Source: Asterella californica
Lineage: Eukaryota > Streptophyta > Marchantiopsida > Marchantiales > Aytoniaceae
Assembly: GCA_036924285.1 (NCBI GenBank)
Contig: JAYKYS010000002.1
Coordinates: 2,294,001 to 2,358,000 of the forward strand
Direction of reading: 5' to 3'
Length of the DNA stretch: 64,000 nt
This document shows positions 10,259 to 21,607 of the stretch, in pieces. A program made the position numbers and the translations under genes. Positions within the stretch are counted from its first letter, which is position 1. Every line of letters begins with the position of its first letter. The notes beneath the pieces were generated by a model. The model was not told the DNA's origin. It ran no database searches and was given only the letters and a program-made list of their open reading frames with translations.

Positions 10259-11631
10259 TGTCGGAGTGTGATCCGTCTACCTAGGAAAGCGCCGGGCTTC
10301 TGGCTGTGGTTGTTTACTCAAGAGGTTGGCTTTCAGGTCACAACAGGAGCTATAAACACTCACACAGGAGTGTAGAATCCTCTGATATGCTCAAAAAGCG
10401 AAATTTAGGTCTCACTGGTAGTAATAGGCTTAAGCGGTGAACTTTGACACTCAAAGAGAGGAAAACTATGAAGGTTTAGACCTCTAAACTTCCCTTACAT
10501 GCAAATGAGGTACTACTGAACTCACAGACGAAGTTTCAACCTGAGATCAAATTCTGACACGGAGATATGAACAGAAAAGTTCTGAATAAGAGAATTATGA
10601 CAATTTCTGGTACCTAGACAGCTATTCTGACATAGAACAGAGAATTGGCTCGATGAATTTCAAATCTTCTCACAGTATTTGAAGTCTACAAGATGCTGAA
10701 CATCCCTGTGAAGTTGGGACTCCTGAATGTTTGTAGAACTCCAGATCTCCTTCTCTAAAGTCGCTGCTCTAGATTAAGAGCTTTTCAGACCCCCTCTGCT
10801 TCAGCGGCCGCCCTGAATTACTCAGTTACTCAAATGATTCGAAACTTTTTGGACAGTCGTAGCCCTCCTGACAGTGAACGCAACCACGAAGTTTTGAAGT
10901 GATTTCCTCAATTCTGCTGCAATTGGCACCGAAAACCCCAAAATCAACAAAAGTGATGCAGTTTTGGCACAATCCGAACTTCAATTGGGCATAACTCCTT
11001 GTTTATTGATCCAAATCGAGCAAAAATTTCACTGACAGTGCTTGGCACGACGAGCTCTCTCTTCCTGTGCTCTCAGATTTTGAAGATACCTCACCAATTG
11101 CTCGAACTCTCCTCTAGAGCTCTGTTTCTAAACTTAGAGTTTTACAAAAGACAAAAATGGACCAATGGGAGTTCATAGCTCCACTTGACTGTCCTTTTGT
11201 GCCTTAAACTACCTGGTAACTTTTCTACACTCATAGGCTACCACGTCAAGCCCCCTAGAGTGCCAGCGTATAACTTAAACTACCTAAAACGACACGCAAC
11301 CCTGAAAGTTAACTTAAATTAGCTAGAAAGCGTGCATGGGCGACAAGTAAGTACAACCCATGAGCTCAAACCCCTATCAGCATGGAAACCCTAAGTTATG
11401 TACATTGAACGTCATAGACAAGTAAGAAGTCACTTGCACAAGCGCACAAATGCTTGAACAAGATAACTAACATACTATCAGCCTACTAGGACTCAAAATA
11501 GTGTTAACACCGTATGCAAAGGTGTCAAACATATACATAAAAGACTAGAAGTAATATGAGCTAACTTCTAGAACTACCAAACCTAAGCGTCGGAGTAGAA
11601 GTCAAGCATGTAGCCGCCAAGTAGCGCGACA
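10259..11631 (-). repeat. 5' LTR of element 1
   Basis: A 1373-bp copy almost identical to 2925-4297 (about five substitutions). On the minus strand it begins TGTCGCGCTACTTGG and ends CACTCCGACA. It is the promoter-bearing LTR. I saw no strong TATA box. It contains one plant telomere-box-like AAACCCTAA (plus strand, near 11389). Followed by the ACGG duplication at 11632-11635. Confidence 0.93.
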
Positions 11632-11635
11632 ACGG
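11632..11635. repeat. Right target-site duplication of element 1 (ACGG)
   Basis: Matches 2921-2924 exactly. Joining the flanks at this tetranucleotide restores the pre-insertion site. Confidence 0.85.
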
Positions 11636-12385
11636 GCTACACGATGCATCGTAGATATTTCTATGACTGACTCTGGCTTTCACTGCATCAGGGCGTGCGT
11701 GCTCCTCGACGACTGAAGGCAGGACGAAGCAACTCTCCCTCTCTCCTGAGCAGGGCTGCTATCGCCGTTTACCTGGAGGTTGTGGGTACTCTGGAGATTC
11801 TAACACTCGGGAACACGTAATTACCATGCAAAGGACCTCGTGGCCTCCGCGTAGCGATCGGCTGGCATAGCGAAGGGGAGGACCACCGTGACTACGAACG
11901 CTACAGGTTGTACGCGGGGACAACCTCGAAGACATCAACAACTGCTTCTCTGTGACGGCGGACTGCCCTCGACTTCTTTCCACTCGCGTCCTTTCCCCTA
12001 CGTCCACTCTTCCTACGCAACCTCGCTAACGCTCTGGTTACTTTTGCTGCAACTGCTAACATGGTGTTTTGCGTTGATTGCCGCCCAATTAAACTGTTCC
12101 TTCTCCTGCTCTTCATTGCTACTCCACTTATGCCACCTCAATCTTCTCGTTCCCACTGTTGTTCTAACGGCAATGAGCCTTGGGGCACTCGATACTACAG
12201 TTGTTAATTTAAGGGGCAAATCGAACATCACTAACGCAACTGTAGTGAATTGCAATGCAGCTTGTCTGCCAATCTATTGTAGACGGTCGTCGTACCACCT
12301 TTTTCCCGGCTGGCGATTCGCGAGCCCTCCCCTTCGGGACTACCGGACTACTCACTTAATTGTGCTGCCACGGTTTGACGATACG
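11636..12385. other. Spacer between elements 1 and 2, no gene recognised
   Basis: An open frame of 168 codons (11888-12394, plus strand) runs into the LTR of element 2. It is rich in Leu, Cys and Ser and has no domain I know. I do not call it a gene. The stretch is the former neighbour of the DNA at 2924 on one side and 22522 on the other. Confidence 0.5.
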
Positions 12386-12389
12386 GCAC

Positions 12390-13300
12390 TGTAACGACCT
12401 ATGTTACACATAGGAAGTTTGTCTATTAGTAAGGTGTTTAGTTATAACTAAGTGTTGAGAATGTTTATTGGCTGCCAAAGTACTTTAAGGATGTATCAAG
12501 TTAGTCATGACTAGCTAAAAGTTAGTTATGATTAAACTTAGCTGTACTTTTGACAAAATTCAGATATTTGCTAAAGAGTGAGCACTACTATCTTGTCATC
12601 TTGTCTAAAAGGTAGAAAGGAGGTGGAAAGTATCCCTTATCTCCTTTTTGACTTGATATTAGTGATTGGATTAAAGTTGTGGACTTTGTGAGCATTAAAA
12701 ACAAGAAGAGATTCCACATGTTTCCTTTTTAGTGGGTCCTAGTGTAGAAGGGGGTGGAAATTCGAGATTCCTTGAGAATATTCTAGAATCCTTCTAGAAG
12801 TTGTTGACTTTGAAGGAATAAGCCCATGTGAAAAGGTAAAAAGCCCATGTGATCAATGCTTTTACCTTAAGTAATATCTTAGTAAAACCCGGTAAAAGTA
12901 GTTACGGCTGAGTTACCGGGGGTACCAAAGTAAAAACCTAGAATGTATAAATAGAGGAGTAGAGAAGAGCTCCTCATCCTTGTTTTCACATTGTCGTAAT
13001 GACAACTTGAGTAATGGAGTAGTGTGGGATATTTTTAGCATGTGAGAACTTGAGAGACGTCGTTAGAATGGAGGATTTTAGTTGATGTGTTTAAGGAGAT
13101 TTTTAGTTGATAAGTTTGTGGGTGTATGAATGAGTGAACTCAGCATTTTCTCTTCAAGTTCATGGTGTGCTTCCATCAAAGCCATCAGAGGTGACCCCTG
13201 AGTGAGAGACAGGCCCGACATGTTGCAGATTCGTGGATGACGATCGCGGAGGTTGAGAGATCGGGGGGTAGTTGATCAATAGGACCGCAGAGGGTTTACA
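12390..13300 (+). repeat. 5' LTR of element 2
   Basis: A 911-bp LTR with TG...CA ends, matching 21608-22521 with about 2.5% differences, among them a short length change in a G-run near 12750. It has a good TATA box at 12946-12953. Left flank GCAC is the target-site copy. Confidence 0.92.
12946..12953 (+). promoter_or_regulatory. TATA box in element 2 5' LTR
   Basis: TATAAATA in the context gaatgtataaatagagg. It is conserved in the other LTR at 22166-22173. Transcription of the element would start about 30 bases downstream, marking the U3/R border. Inferred from motif and place only. Confidence 0.7.
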
Positions 13301-13304
13301 TTTT

Positions 13305-13322
13305 TGGTTCCGTTGCCGGGAC
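13305..13322 (+). other. Primer binding site of element 2
   Basis: tggttccgttgccgggac starts four bases after the LTR. It is close to the tggcgccgttgccgggga sequence used by many plant Tat/Athila-type elements (tRNA-Asp family, from memory), with changes at the fourth and fifth bases. Confidence 0.7.
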
Positions 13323-13534
13323 CTCACTTGAAGGGATCGTTGAACGATGTTTAGAGTTCAGTTCTATATTCGACAAAAGGAGATTATGAGAGAGCACATG
13401 GAGAGAACGTTGGGAGGAGAGAGAGCTAACGCGATGTTAGCAACGTTAGAACCTTTCGTGTATCCCGTAGTGATATATATGTATGCGTTCGAAGTCATTC
13501 TTTACATCTTGTTCACTTAGAAAGTGTTTGAGGA

Positions 13535-14060
13535 GAGTTGAAAGAGGGTGCAACAAGAGTTGTAGAGAAAGGAGGAGAGAAAAGTTATTAGAGGAGATAA
13601 ATTTGTGAGTTTAGAAATTCTGCTCTCTGGAAATTTTGTACAGTCGCTGTCAACTTTTCTGTGAATTTTATTTTCCTGTGAAACTTTCCAGTGTTTTAGA
13701 TTGGCTGATAACCTATCTAAGACAAAAGAAATCATAGGAAAAGGTGATCTAGAGAGGGAGCAAAGAATTTTCAAAGTTGAGGGGGGTCTATTCGTGAGAG
13801 TTGAGGAATTCTGTTATCTGGAAAAATTTACAGTCATTGTCAGATTTTCTGTGAATTTTATTTTCCTGAGAAACTTTCCAATGTTTTAGAGTGGCTGATA
13901 AGCTATCCAAGACAAAAAAAATCATGAGAAGATGAGGTCTGAAGAGGGAGAAAGAATTTTTCAAAGTGGAGGGGGTTGACAACCATGAGGGAAGTGAAAA
14001 TATACAAATTTCAGTTCTCTGAAAATTTGTACAGTCATCACCATCTCTTCTGATTAGGGA
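13535..14060 (+). repeat. Imperfect tandem repeat in element 2 leader (about 195 bp x 2.7)
   Basis: Three successive blocks share a segment of the type tctgg-aaa-ttt-tacagtc followed by tctgtgaattttattttcctg (first two) and gtggctgataagctat. Anchors lie near 13624, 13815 and 14017, giving periods of about 191 and 200. The blocks are diverged. They lie in the untranslated leader. Confidence 0.7.
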
Positions 14061-14191
14061 AGTTTTTGTTGAAACTTCATGATTTAGCAGCTTGGAGGTT
14101 GAGCTACTGGAGACCACAAAAATCTTGGAGAGATCTCTTACCAACTAAGAGATATACGTTTCGGCATACAAGGAGGTCTCGTAGATACTTC

Positions 14192-14509
14192 ATGGGGAAT
14201 CCAGTTCGAATGACGAGGTGGAAGAAGAGACGTTTAGGAGTTCGAACAGAGACGGAGAAACCCAAGTTAAGTATAGATGAGTTACGAACACGCATCTATA
14301 GCACTTGGGGTGCCCTCTTTATCTTATACGAAGAAGCTTCCGCGACCATTGGCACAGATTTGAAGAAAGCCGAGTTTAAAGCATCATTCACTATGGAGGT
14401 CACGAATGCTCCTGGTGAAGTAGAGTTGGATCCTTACAAGAGTGAGTTCAAGATGTCTGTTGTGATTAGTACAAACGATGGTGAGGAGGATCATATCTTC
14501 GATAGTTAA
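14192..14509 (+). CDS. Element 2 leader ORF A, unknown
   Basis: A 105-aa ORF from ATG 14192 to a stop at 14507-14509. The N-terminus is basic (TRWKKRRLGVRTE), the rest is acidic and ends DDGEEDHIFDS-like. I recognise no domain. It lies between the LTR and gag, where most Ty3/gypsy elements have only a short leader. It may be a genuine accessory gene of this lineage or the N-terminal part of a decayed longer ORF (the frame is open upstream without ATG to about 14066). Function not assigned. Confidence 0.35.
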   Translation: MGNPVRMTRWKKRRLGVRTETEKPKLSIDELRTRIYSTWGALFILYEEASATIGTDLKKAEFKASFTMEVTNAPGEVELDPYKSEFKMSVVISTNDGEEDHIFDS

Positions 14510-14647
14510 TTTTAGATTAGATTTTATTTCGTGTATAGCATGTATAATACACGATTTCCAATATAAAGCTCGGAAGAGTTAAGAAAGTGAGGTAGAATTA
14601 TTTTCCTCTATGATATTTTGTCCACTTAATGGTTGAGAAGGTGCAAC

Positions 14648-15124
14648 ATGAGTGGAAATTCAAAAGATTGGAAAGTTAGACTTAGAAACCTTCCTCAAGG
14701 TTTAGATGTCATAGTAAGTGTCGGAGAAAGTTCGAGAGAGATTATCGTCGAGTTTGAAAACCCTAGTACTAAACCTCAAGTAGAATCTCCGAGGAGAAGA
14801 GTAGAAACCGACTTGTGGTGTTATTTCTGTAGAGGGTTGGGACACAAAGTAGTGAATTGTCCAACTAGAATCAGAACCGAGAGAGCTAAAGGGAAGCGGG
14901 AGTTTACTCATTTAAGTCTTCGAGTGGGTCCATCGTCACCAGCGCCAATTCATCTTCTAGGCGAAGATCCTTGTCCAAGTTGTGGAGTGGGTGATCTATC
15001 CAGAGGACACAAGTGCGTCGATGTGGCCGCCCTACTTACGTCAGTAGTCGATAAGTTGGACGAGACTCAAAAAGCTGAGACGGAGAAGTTGTCGACTTCA
15101 AAAGAGAACTCGGCTGAGTTGTGA
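14648..15124 (+). CDS. Element 2 leader ORF B, two zinc-finger motifs
   Basis: A 158-aa ORF from ATG 14648 to stop 15122-15124. It has a retroviral-type zinc knuckle WCYFCRGLGHKVVNCP (residues about 58-73) and a second Cys/His cluster CPSCGVGDLSRGHKC (about 110-124). The C-terminus is a charged helix. It is separate from gag, which has its own knuckle, so this element encoded two knuckle proteins. A nucleic-acid-binding accessory role is plausible but unproven. It could also be the remains of a duplicated or captured gag-like gene. Confidence 0.6.
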   Translation: MSGNSKDWKVRLRNLPQGLDVIVSVGESSREIIVEFENPSTKPQVESPRRRVETDLWCYFCRGLGHKVVNCPTRIRTERAKGKREFTHLSLRVGPSSPAPIHLLGEDPCPSCGVGDLSRGHKCVDVAALLTSVVDKLDETQKAETEKLSTSKENSAEL

Positions 15125-15336
15125 TGGAGATCGTCATTCGGATGGTGGAGAAGGCGGTGATGCGACTCAGGCTCATGATTACCTTGGGAGAAGAGATGGC
15201 ACAAGAGGTGTTGTTACAACCGTTTCCTTTTATTTTACCTATGGTAGATTATTCGCGAATGGAATTGGTGATGTTCGTGCTCTTTTAGCGAATAGTTATT
15301 GCACAAAAATTGGAAGTGTAGAAGAGTAGTTACAAG

Positions 15337-16921
15337 ATGGGGAAGTTACCAGTGTTTCATGGGAAGGACAATGAAGATGTAGAACCATTTGTACGAGATT
15401 TCAAAAGGGGTTGCATCGGAAACAACGTGAGAAGGAAGGAAGAATGGGTGTAATTACTGCCAGAGTTTTTAGAAGATTTTGCTCTTACGTGGTATGAAGA
15501 CCAAGTGAAGAGCAAGACACCTGGTGCAGTTGAGGACACATGAGAGACGTTGAGTAATGCACTTATCGAAGAATTTCTTCCAGAAGAGAGTTATGAGAAG
15601 CTCATGGTGGAGCTTACTCATTTGAAGCAACGAGACGACGAGAAAGTTCGGCAATATGCCGAAAGGGTGGATAAGTTGGAGCAACGGTTTCAGACGGTCC
15701 TACGGAAGAGTGGAGACAATGTAGAGCTAACGATGGCGGGGATTGGAGCAGTGTTGACCAAGAACTGGGTGGGAGGGTTGAGGCCTTCAATTCGAACCCA
15801 AGTGAGGTACGAGAAGCCAGCGACCAAAGCGGAGGCCATCAAGATTGCGACAAACATGGAAGAGAGTTTGGATGAAGGAGATATCATCCAACCTCATCAT
15901 GCTGCTCTGGTGTCAACTCCGACTCCTGGTGTAATCACAACGATCGCACCTGCACCATCACAATTGGTGATTGCTTCAACGTCAACTCCTACTCCAACGG
16001 TGGTGCCAAGACCGTTTGTCCCAACAACGATGTCTACTGCCACCTTTGATTTTCATGCCGAGCTGAAGAGCATCACCGATACTCTTGCGGATCTCAAGAT
16101 AAACGTGGTGCAGTTGCGAGAATGGAGGAACAAAGGTGGAGGAGGAGGTCAAAGAGGTTACGACAACAATCCCAACCGAGGAAATCAAGGTAACTTTGGA
16201 GGCAACCAAGGTAACTTTGGAGGAATCACTTGTTGGACGTGTGGAGGTTCTCATTTCCAGCGAAATTGTCCTAACAACGGAGCAAGAGGTGCCGAAGCCG
16301 TCAGAATGAATGTGGGTGGAGGAAATCCATCACAAGGACGAGACAAGGGGGTGGCTACTATCGATGTCGTACGAGATCCCATCTACAAGAAAGGAGAGAG
16401 TTCAAACTCTTCTCATGCACCGGTGGAGCTTTTAGCTCAAGAAAGAAAAAGAACTCGATTTTCTGATGAACCGGTTTTCATGGAGGAGTCAGCAAGTAGA
16501 AGTACTCGTTCGAGTAATGTTTCGAGTACACCAAGGGAGCCAAGAAGGAAGCTAGGGATGGCGGATTTCACCATTTCATCTTCCCAAGCGGGATATGATG
16601 TGGTTGAAGATGTGGGTGCTCAGAAAGCCAACATCACTGTTGGACAACTGATCGCACTTAATCCCAGCTTACGAAGAGAACTCAGAGGAGGACTGAGTTC
16701 TAAGAGAAGCAAGAAGAAGAAACCCAAGAGCAAGACATCAAAGTCTGTGGGAGTTGGTGTGGTGGATGTGCATGCTTCAGAGGTATGCACTAGGGCTTCA
16801 AAGATTGAAGTCCGGTTGAATGGTCACTACGTCTCTGACGTATTGATGGATGGAGGATCGGTTGTCAACGCCATATCGGAGAGGTTGATGAAGAAGTTGG
16901 GGATGGAACCAACTCGCCCGG
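15337..16921 (+). pseudogene. gag: Element 2 gag, zinc knuckle and start of protease (two stops)
   Basis: The frame opens with ATG 15337 (MGKLPVFHGKDNEDVEPF, a typical gag start), then has TAA at 15451-15453 and TGA at 15541-15543. Both fit a single transition in a Gln and a Trp codon. The rest is open: capsid core (LKQRDDEKVRQYAERVDKLE), Pro/Thr-rich linker, a Gly/Asn repeat (GNQGNFGGNQGNFGG), knuckle CWTCGGSHFQRNCP near 16231, a Lys/Ser-rich segment, then the protease start VLMDGGSVVNAISERLM near 16845. The protease is cut by the solo LTR at 16922; the frame runs on a few codons into that LTR to a stop at 16992. Beyond the LTR the same frame resumes. Confidence 0.88.
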
Positions 16922-18292
16922 TGTCGCGCCATTTGGCGGCTACATGCTTGACTTCTACTCCGACGCTTAGGTTTGATAGTTCTAGAAGTTAGCTCATATT
17001 ACTTCTAGTCCTTTATATATATGTTTGACACCTTTGCATACGGTGTTAATACTATTTTGAGTCTTAGTAGGCTGATAGTATGTTAGTTATCTTGTTCAAG
17101 CATTTGTGCGCTTGTGCAAGTGACTTCTTACTTGTCTATGACATTCAATGTACATAACTTAGGGTTTCCATGCTGATAGGGGTTTGAGCTCATGGGTTGT
17201 ACTTACTTGTCGCCCATGCACGCTTTTTAGCTGATTTAAGTTATTTTCGGGGCTACGTGTCGTTTTAGGTAGTTTAAGTATTACGCTGGCACTCTAGGGG
17301 GCTTGACGTGGTAGCTTATGAGTGTAGAAAAGTTACCAGGTAGTTTAAGGCACAAAAGGACAGTCAAGTGGAGCTATGAACTCCCATTGGTCCATTTTTG
17401 TCTTTTGTAAAACTCTAAGTTTAGAAACAGAGCTCTAGAGGAGAGTTCGAGCAATTGGTGAGGTATCTTCGAAATCTGAGAACACAGGAAGAGAGAGCTC
17501 GTCGTGCCAAGCACTGTCAGTGAAATTTTTGCTCGATTTGGATCAATAAACAAGGAGTTATGCCCAATTGAAGTTCGGATTGTGCCAAAACTGCATCACT
17601 TTTGTTGATTTTGGGGTTTTCGGTGCCAATTGCAGCAGAATTGAGGAAATCACTTCAAAACTTCGTGGTTGCGTTCACTGTCAAGAGGGCTACGACTGTC
17701 CAAAAAGTTTTGATCATTTGAGTAACTGAGTAATTCAGGGCAGCCGCTGAAGCAGAGGGGGTCTGAAAAGCTCTTAATCTAGAGCAGCGACTTTAGAGAA
17801 GGAGATCTGGAGTTCTACAAACAATCAGGAGTCCCAACTTCACAGGGATGTTCAGCATCCTGTAGACTTCAAATACTGTGAGAAGATTTGAAATTCATCG
17901 AGCCAATTCTCTGTTCTATGTCAGAATAGCTGTCAAGGTACCAAAAATTGCCATAATTCTCTTATTCATAACTTTTCTGTCAACATCTCAGTGCTAGAAT
18001 TCAATCTCAGGCTGAAACTTCGTGTGTGTGTTCAGTAGTGCCTCATTTGCATGTAGGGGAAGTTTAGAAGTCTAAACCTTCATAGTTTTCCTCTCCTTGT
18101 GTGTCAAAGTTCACCGCCTAAGCCTATTACTACCAGTGAGACCTAGATTTCACTTTTTGAGCATATCAGAGGATCCTACACTCCTCTGTGAGTGTTTATA
18201 GCTCCTGTTGTGACCTGAAAGCCAACCTCTTGAGTAAACAACCACAGCCAGAAGCCCGGCGCTTTCCTAGGTAGACGGATCACACTCCGACA
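16922..18292 (+). mobile_element. Solo LTR of the element-1 family nested in element 2
   Basis: This 1371-bp block is the reverse complement of the element-1 LTR as seen on the plus strand: it begins TGTCGCGCC and ends CACTCCGACA. The flanks are CCGG on both sides (16918-16921 and 18293-18296), a 4-bp duplication. No internal element sequence is present, so a full insertion was reduced to one LTR by LTR-LTR recombination. Over the first 450 bases I count roughly 15-20 differences from the LTRs of element 1, so its source was another family member. Confidence 0.93.
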
Positions 18293-18296
18293 CCGG

Positions 18297-21200
18297 TTAG
18301 CATTGTCGTGGGGATGGCTAACAAGCAACGGGTAAGACCTCTTGGCGTGTTAGAGAAGGTGGTCGTGTCTGTGATGGGAGTTCAAACATTGATGTCCTTT
18401 CAAGTGTTAAAGGACTCTAGTTATGATTTGCTCCTAGGTAGGCCTTGGTTGAGAGCTGTGCGCACCACGGATAGGTGGCACAAGGGATACTTACGGATTG
18501 GGTCTAGAGATCATAGAGTGATAGTTCCTCTCTCGGGTGTTGGAGTTGTGACTTCTGACTCTGGTAGACCCACTAGTGACTACTGGGAATCTGATACGGA
18601 GGATGATCAGAGTGTCTCGGAAGTAGATATCGGAGATTCTTACGATCAAGAATCCTCCTCTGAGGACGGAAGATTTGATCGAGATGAATCATTACATCAG
18701 CTTAGTGCTATTGACTTGTTGCCTCGACCAGCAGTGGAGAAAGATCCTGACAAAGAAGAGATGAGTGAGGCAGAGATTGTGAGAAGACTCTCTACCCTGA
18801 AGTTTGGTATCAATGTCACTCAAGAAGAGAAAAGTAGATTCCTAGATATATTTAGAAAATATATCCATGTGTTTGCTTTCAGCTACAAGGATTTGAAGGA
18901 GGTGACTCTCGAGACTCATCGAATCGAATTGGAGGAGCACGCAAGACCAGTTCGACAGAAGCAGAGAAGGGTCAATCCCACAACGGCAATGATGGTCAAG
19001 GAGGAGATAGACAAGTTGAAGGAGGCGAGTTTCATCTATGAGGTGGAGAACTCAGAATGGGTTTCACCCATTGTGATTGTCAAGAAGAAGAATGATAAGC
19101 TGCGAGTATGCATAGACTATAAGAAGCTGAATGCAGTTACCAAGAAGGATTATTATCCTCTACCATTTATAGATGAGATTTTGGAGGAAGTTGCTGGTCA
19201 TGAGTGGTACAGCTTTGGTGATGGTTATAGTGGGTATAACCAGATCAAGATAGCACAGGAGTACCAACAGTTGACTACTTTCACTACTCCTTGGGGAACA
19301 TTTGCATTTCGGGTGATGCCATTCGGACTGTGTAATGCTCCGGCCACGTTTCAAAGGTTCATAAACAAGGTGTTTGAACCATTCATAGGGAAGTTTGTTC
19401 GGTATTTCATTGACGATTTTTGTGTGTACGGACGAAAGGAGGACCACTTTGATCATGTGATCAAAGTTTTGCAGCGGTTGGAGCAAGCCAACGCTTCTCT
19501 AAATCCAGAGAAGTGCATCTTTGGCTGCGAAGAAGGTCTGCTGTTAGGGCACATCATTTCCAAGAATGGGATTGCGGTAGATCCTGAGAAGGTGAAGAAG
19601 ATTGTGGATCTTCCATTTCCGATCAACTTGACAAAGTTGAGGCAGTTTCTTGGCATGGTTGGATATTATCGTAGATTTGTCTTTTCCTTCTCAAACAAAG
19701 CAATAGCTTTGACTATGTACATGAAGAAGGGAGTTGATTTTGACTTGATAGTGCATGATCAGAAGGCAAAGGAAGCATTTGAGGAGCTGAAAAAGGCATT
19801 AGTGACAGCTCCTATACTTGCTAAACCTGAGTGGAGTAAAGCATTTATTCTGTATACGGATGCCTCCAATGTAGCAATCGGATGTACATTAAGTCAGCTA
19901 GATGGAGATGGGTATGATCATCCTATAGCTTATGCTAGTAGGCAGATGGTTCCAACGGAGAAGAATTACTCCGTGACTGAACGAGAAGGATTAGCGGTGA
20001 TCTTTGGATTGAAGAAATTTCGACACAACTTGCTAGGAGGGAAATTTTCCATAGTCACAGATCACAAGGCTTTAAAGTATATCTTTAATAAGCCTAATGC
20101 CGAAGGTCGTATTGCTCGTTGGAAGATCCTTCTAACAAAATATGATTATGTGATCGAAGATAGACCAGGGAAGAAGCATGCGAATGCTGATCTTTTGTCA
20201 AGGGCTTATGATGATGAGGGAGAAGAACCGTTTGATGATTCATTTCCAGACGAGCATCTGATGACCATCACAAGCATCGAGGAGATACCGGACGAGTACA
20301 AGGAAATCTGGAGTTTCTTTGCAGATGGCTCTTTTCCAGAAGGTATGCATACCCGAGAACGTAACGCGTTGATCAAGAGATGCAAACCTTACACCATGGT
20401 GGAGGGAATTCTGTTTCATCAAGGAGCAGATGGCTTACTAAGGAGAGCAGTTGGTCAGAAAGAGGCATTCAAGCTAATGCACGAGTTTCACGACGGAACT
20501 GTTTGCGGAGGTCACTTTGCTGGTAAGATAACAGCCTTCAAGATTTTGGATGGTTATCACTGGAGAGGGATTTTCAAAGAGTGTTTAGACTATTGCAAAA
20601 CTTGTGACGTATGTCAAGCATTTGCTCTAAAGTCTACTAGAACACCTCCGTTAAGATCAATTCCAGTATTAGGGCCGTTTGAGAAATGGGGTATTGACTT
20701 TGTAGGTCCTCTTAATAAGACACCTCGAGGCAATAGATACATTGTAGTCGCCACTGACTATTGTACCAAGTGGGTAGAGGCTAGACCTTTGAGAGAGACC
20801 AATGAAACAGAAGTCGGTAGATTCCTATGGGAGAGGATCATCACGAGATTTGGATGTCCGTTAGAGTTGGTCTCAGATAGAGGAGGAGAGTTTGTAGGGA
20901 GCATGACTACTGCTATGCTACAACACTTTTCTATCAAGCCACGAGTAACGACCTCATACAAACCAAATGCTAATGGTCTTGCGGAGAAGACCAATCTTAC
21001 ACTTTGTATGATGCTCGTCAAAGACGCTGGTGTTGAAACTGCGAAACATACTTGGGATAAGAGGCTACATGTCATCTTATGGGAGTACCGACGACAACAA
21101 AGACTTCTACTGGATACTCCCCATTTCGACTGGTTTATGGAGTGGAGTCCAAGTTGCCGATCCAATTCGAATTGGATACTTTTCAAACTATTCAACGAAA

Positions 21201-21594
21201 GTTGAAGAGGTCGAGAGGAGAAGACGTGGTCAGATCAAGAAGGGAGCAACTCATGGAGTTGGAAGAGACCCGAGCGGTAGCAATGATCCGAATGGAACGA
21301 GCTCAGGCGTATCAAAAGAAGAGTTACGACAAACGGTTGGGCAAGAGGGATGTAAAACCTTTTCAAGTCGGAGATTGGGTTATGTTGTATGATGCTATCA
21401 GATTCAAGAGGGCTAGGAAGAAGTTTCTTCCAAGATATTTTGGTCCTTTTGTTGTAGATAAGGTGTGGAACAACTTCACATATGACCTTCAGGAGCTGGG
21501 AGGAAGGAGATTTGATCGAGTAAATCATGACAAGTTGAAGTTGTTTCATCGACGAAAGTTCTCTCTTCACTCCGAGGACGGAGCGAAAATTTAG
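18297..21594 (+). pseudogene. pol: Element 2 pol: protease end, RT, RNase H, integrase (one frameshift)
   Basis: The frame continues the gag-protease frame across the solo LTR. It starts with the protease C-terminal element YDLLLGRPWLRAV near 18420. RT has NDKLRVCIDYKKLNAVTKKD and the active site RYFIDDFCVYG near 19400. RNase H has ILYTDASNVAIGCTLSQ, TEREGLAVIFGL and TDHKALKYI. Integrase has an HHCC finger (HEFHDGT...CKTCDVCQ, 20480-20620) and DDE residues in GIDFVGPL, VSDRGGEFVG and KPNANGLAEKTN. A one-base loss near 21088 shifts the frame; integrase C-terminus with a GPF module (LPRYFGPFVVDKVWNNFTYD) continues to the stop at 21592-21594. No chromodomain. Confidence 0.9.
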
Positions 21595-21595
21595 T

Positions 21596-21607
21596 CCGGG
21601 GGTAAAA
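21596..21607 (+). other. Polypurine tract of element 2
   Basis: ccgggggtaaaa directly precedes the 3' LTR (TGTAACGACC at 21608) and directly follows the pol stop. Position and the G-run suit a plus-strand primer. Confidence 0.75.

Larger units (their letters stand above)
2925..11631 (-). mobile_element. Element 1: young, nearly intact Ty3/gypsy LTR retrotransposon
   Basis: An 8707-bp element on the minus strand with two LTRs of 1373 bp, a candidate PBS, gag, nucleocapsid-protease, pol, a polypurine tract and a 4-bp duplication (ACGG). By eye the LTRs differ at about five positions, so insertion was recent. Domain order protease-RT-RNase H-integrase is that of Ty3/gypsy. The RT (FLDD at the active site, LYSGYDQFQL and LPQGATNSVAHM nearby) resembles a lineage known from fungi and some non-seed streptophytes rather than common angiosperm clades; that placement is from memory of the motifs. 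Only one stop codon (UAA after gag) interrupts the coding region apart from the frameshift signal. The element could be active or only recently silenced. Confidence 0.93.

Noticed and set aside
11888..12394. A 168-codon open frame just before element 2
   Set aside because: It runs into the LTR, has no known domain and an odd Leu/Cys/Ser composition. Treated as chance.
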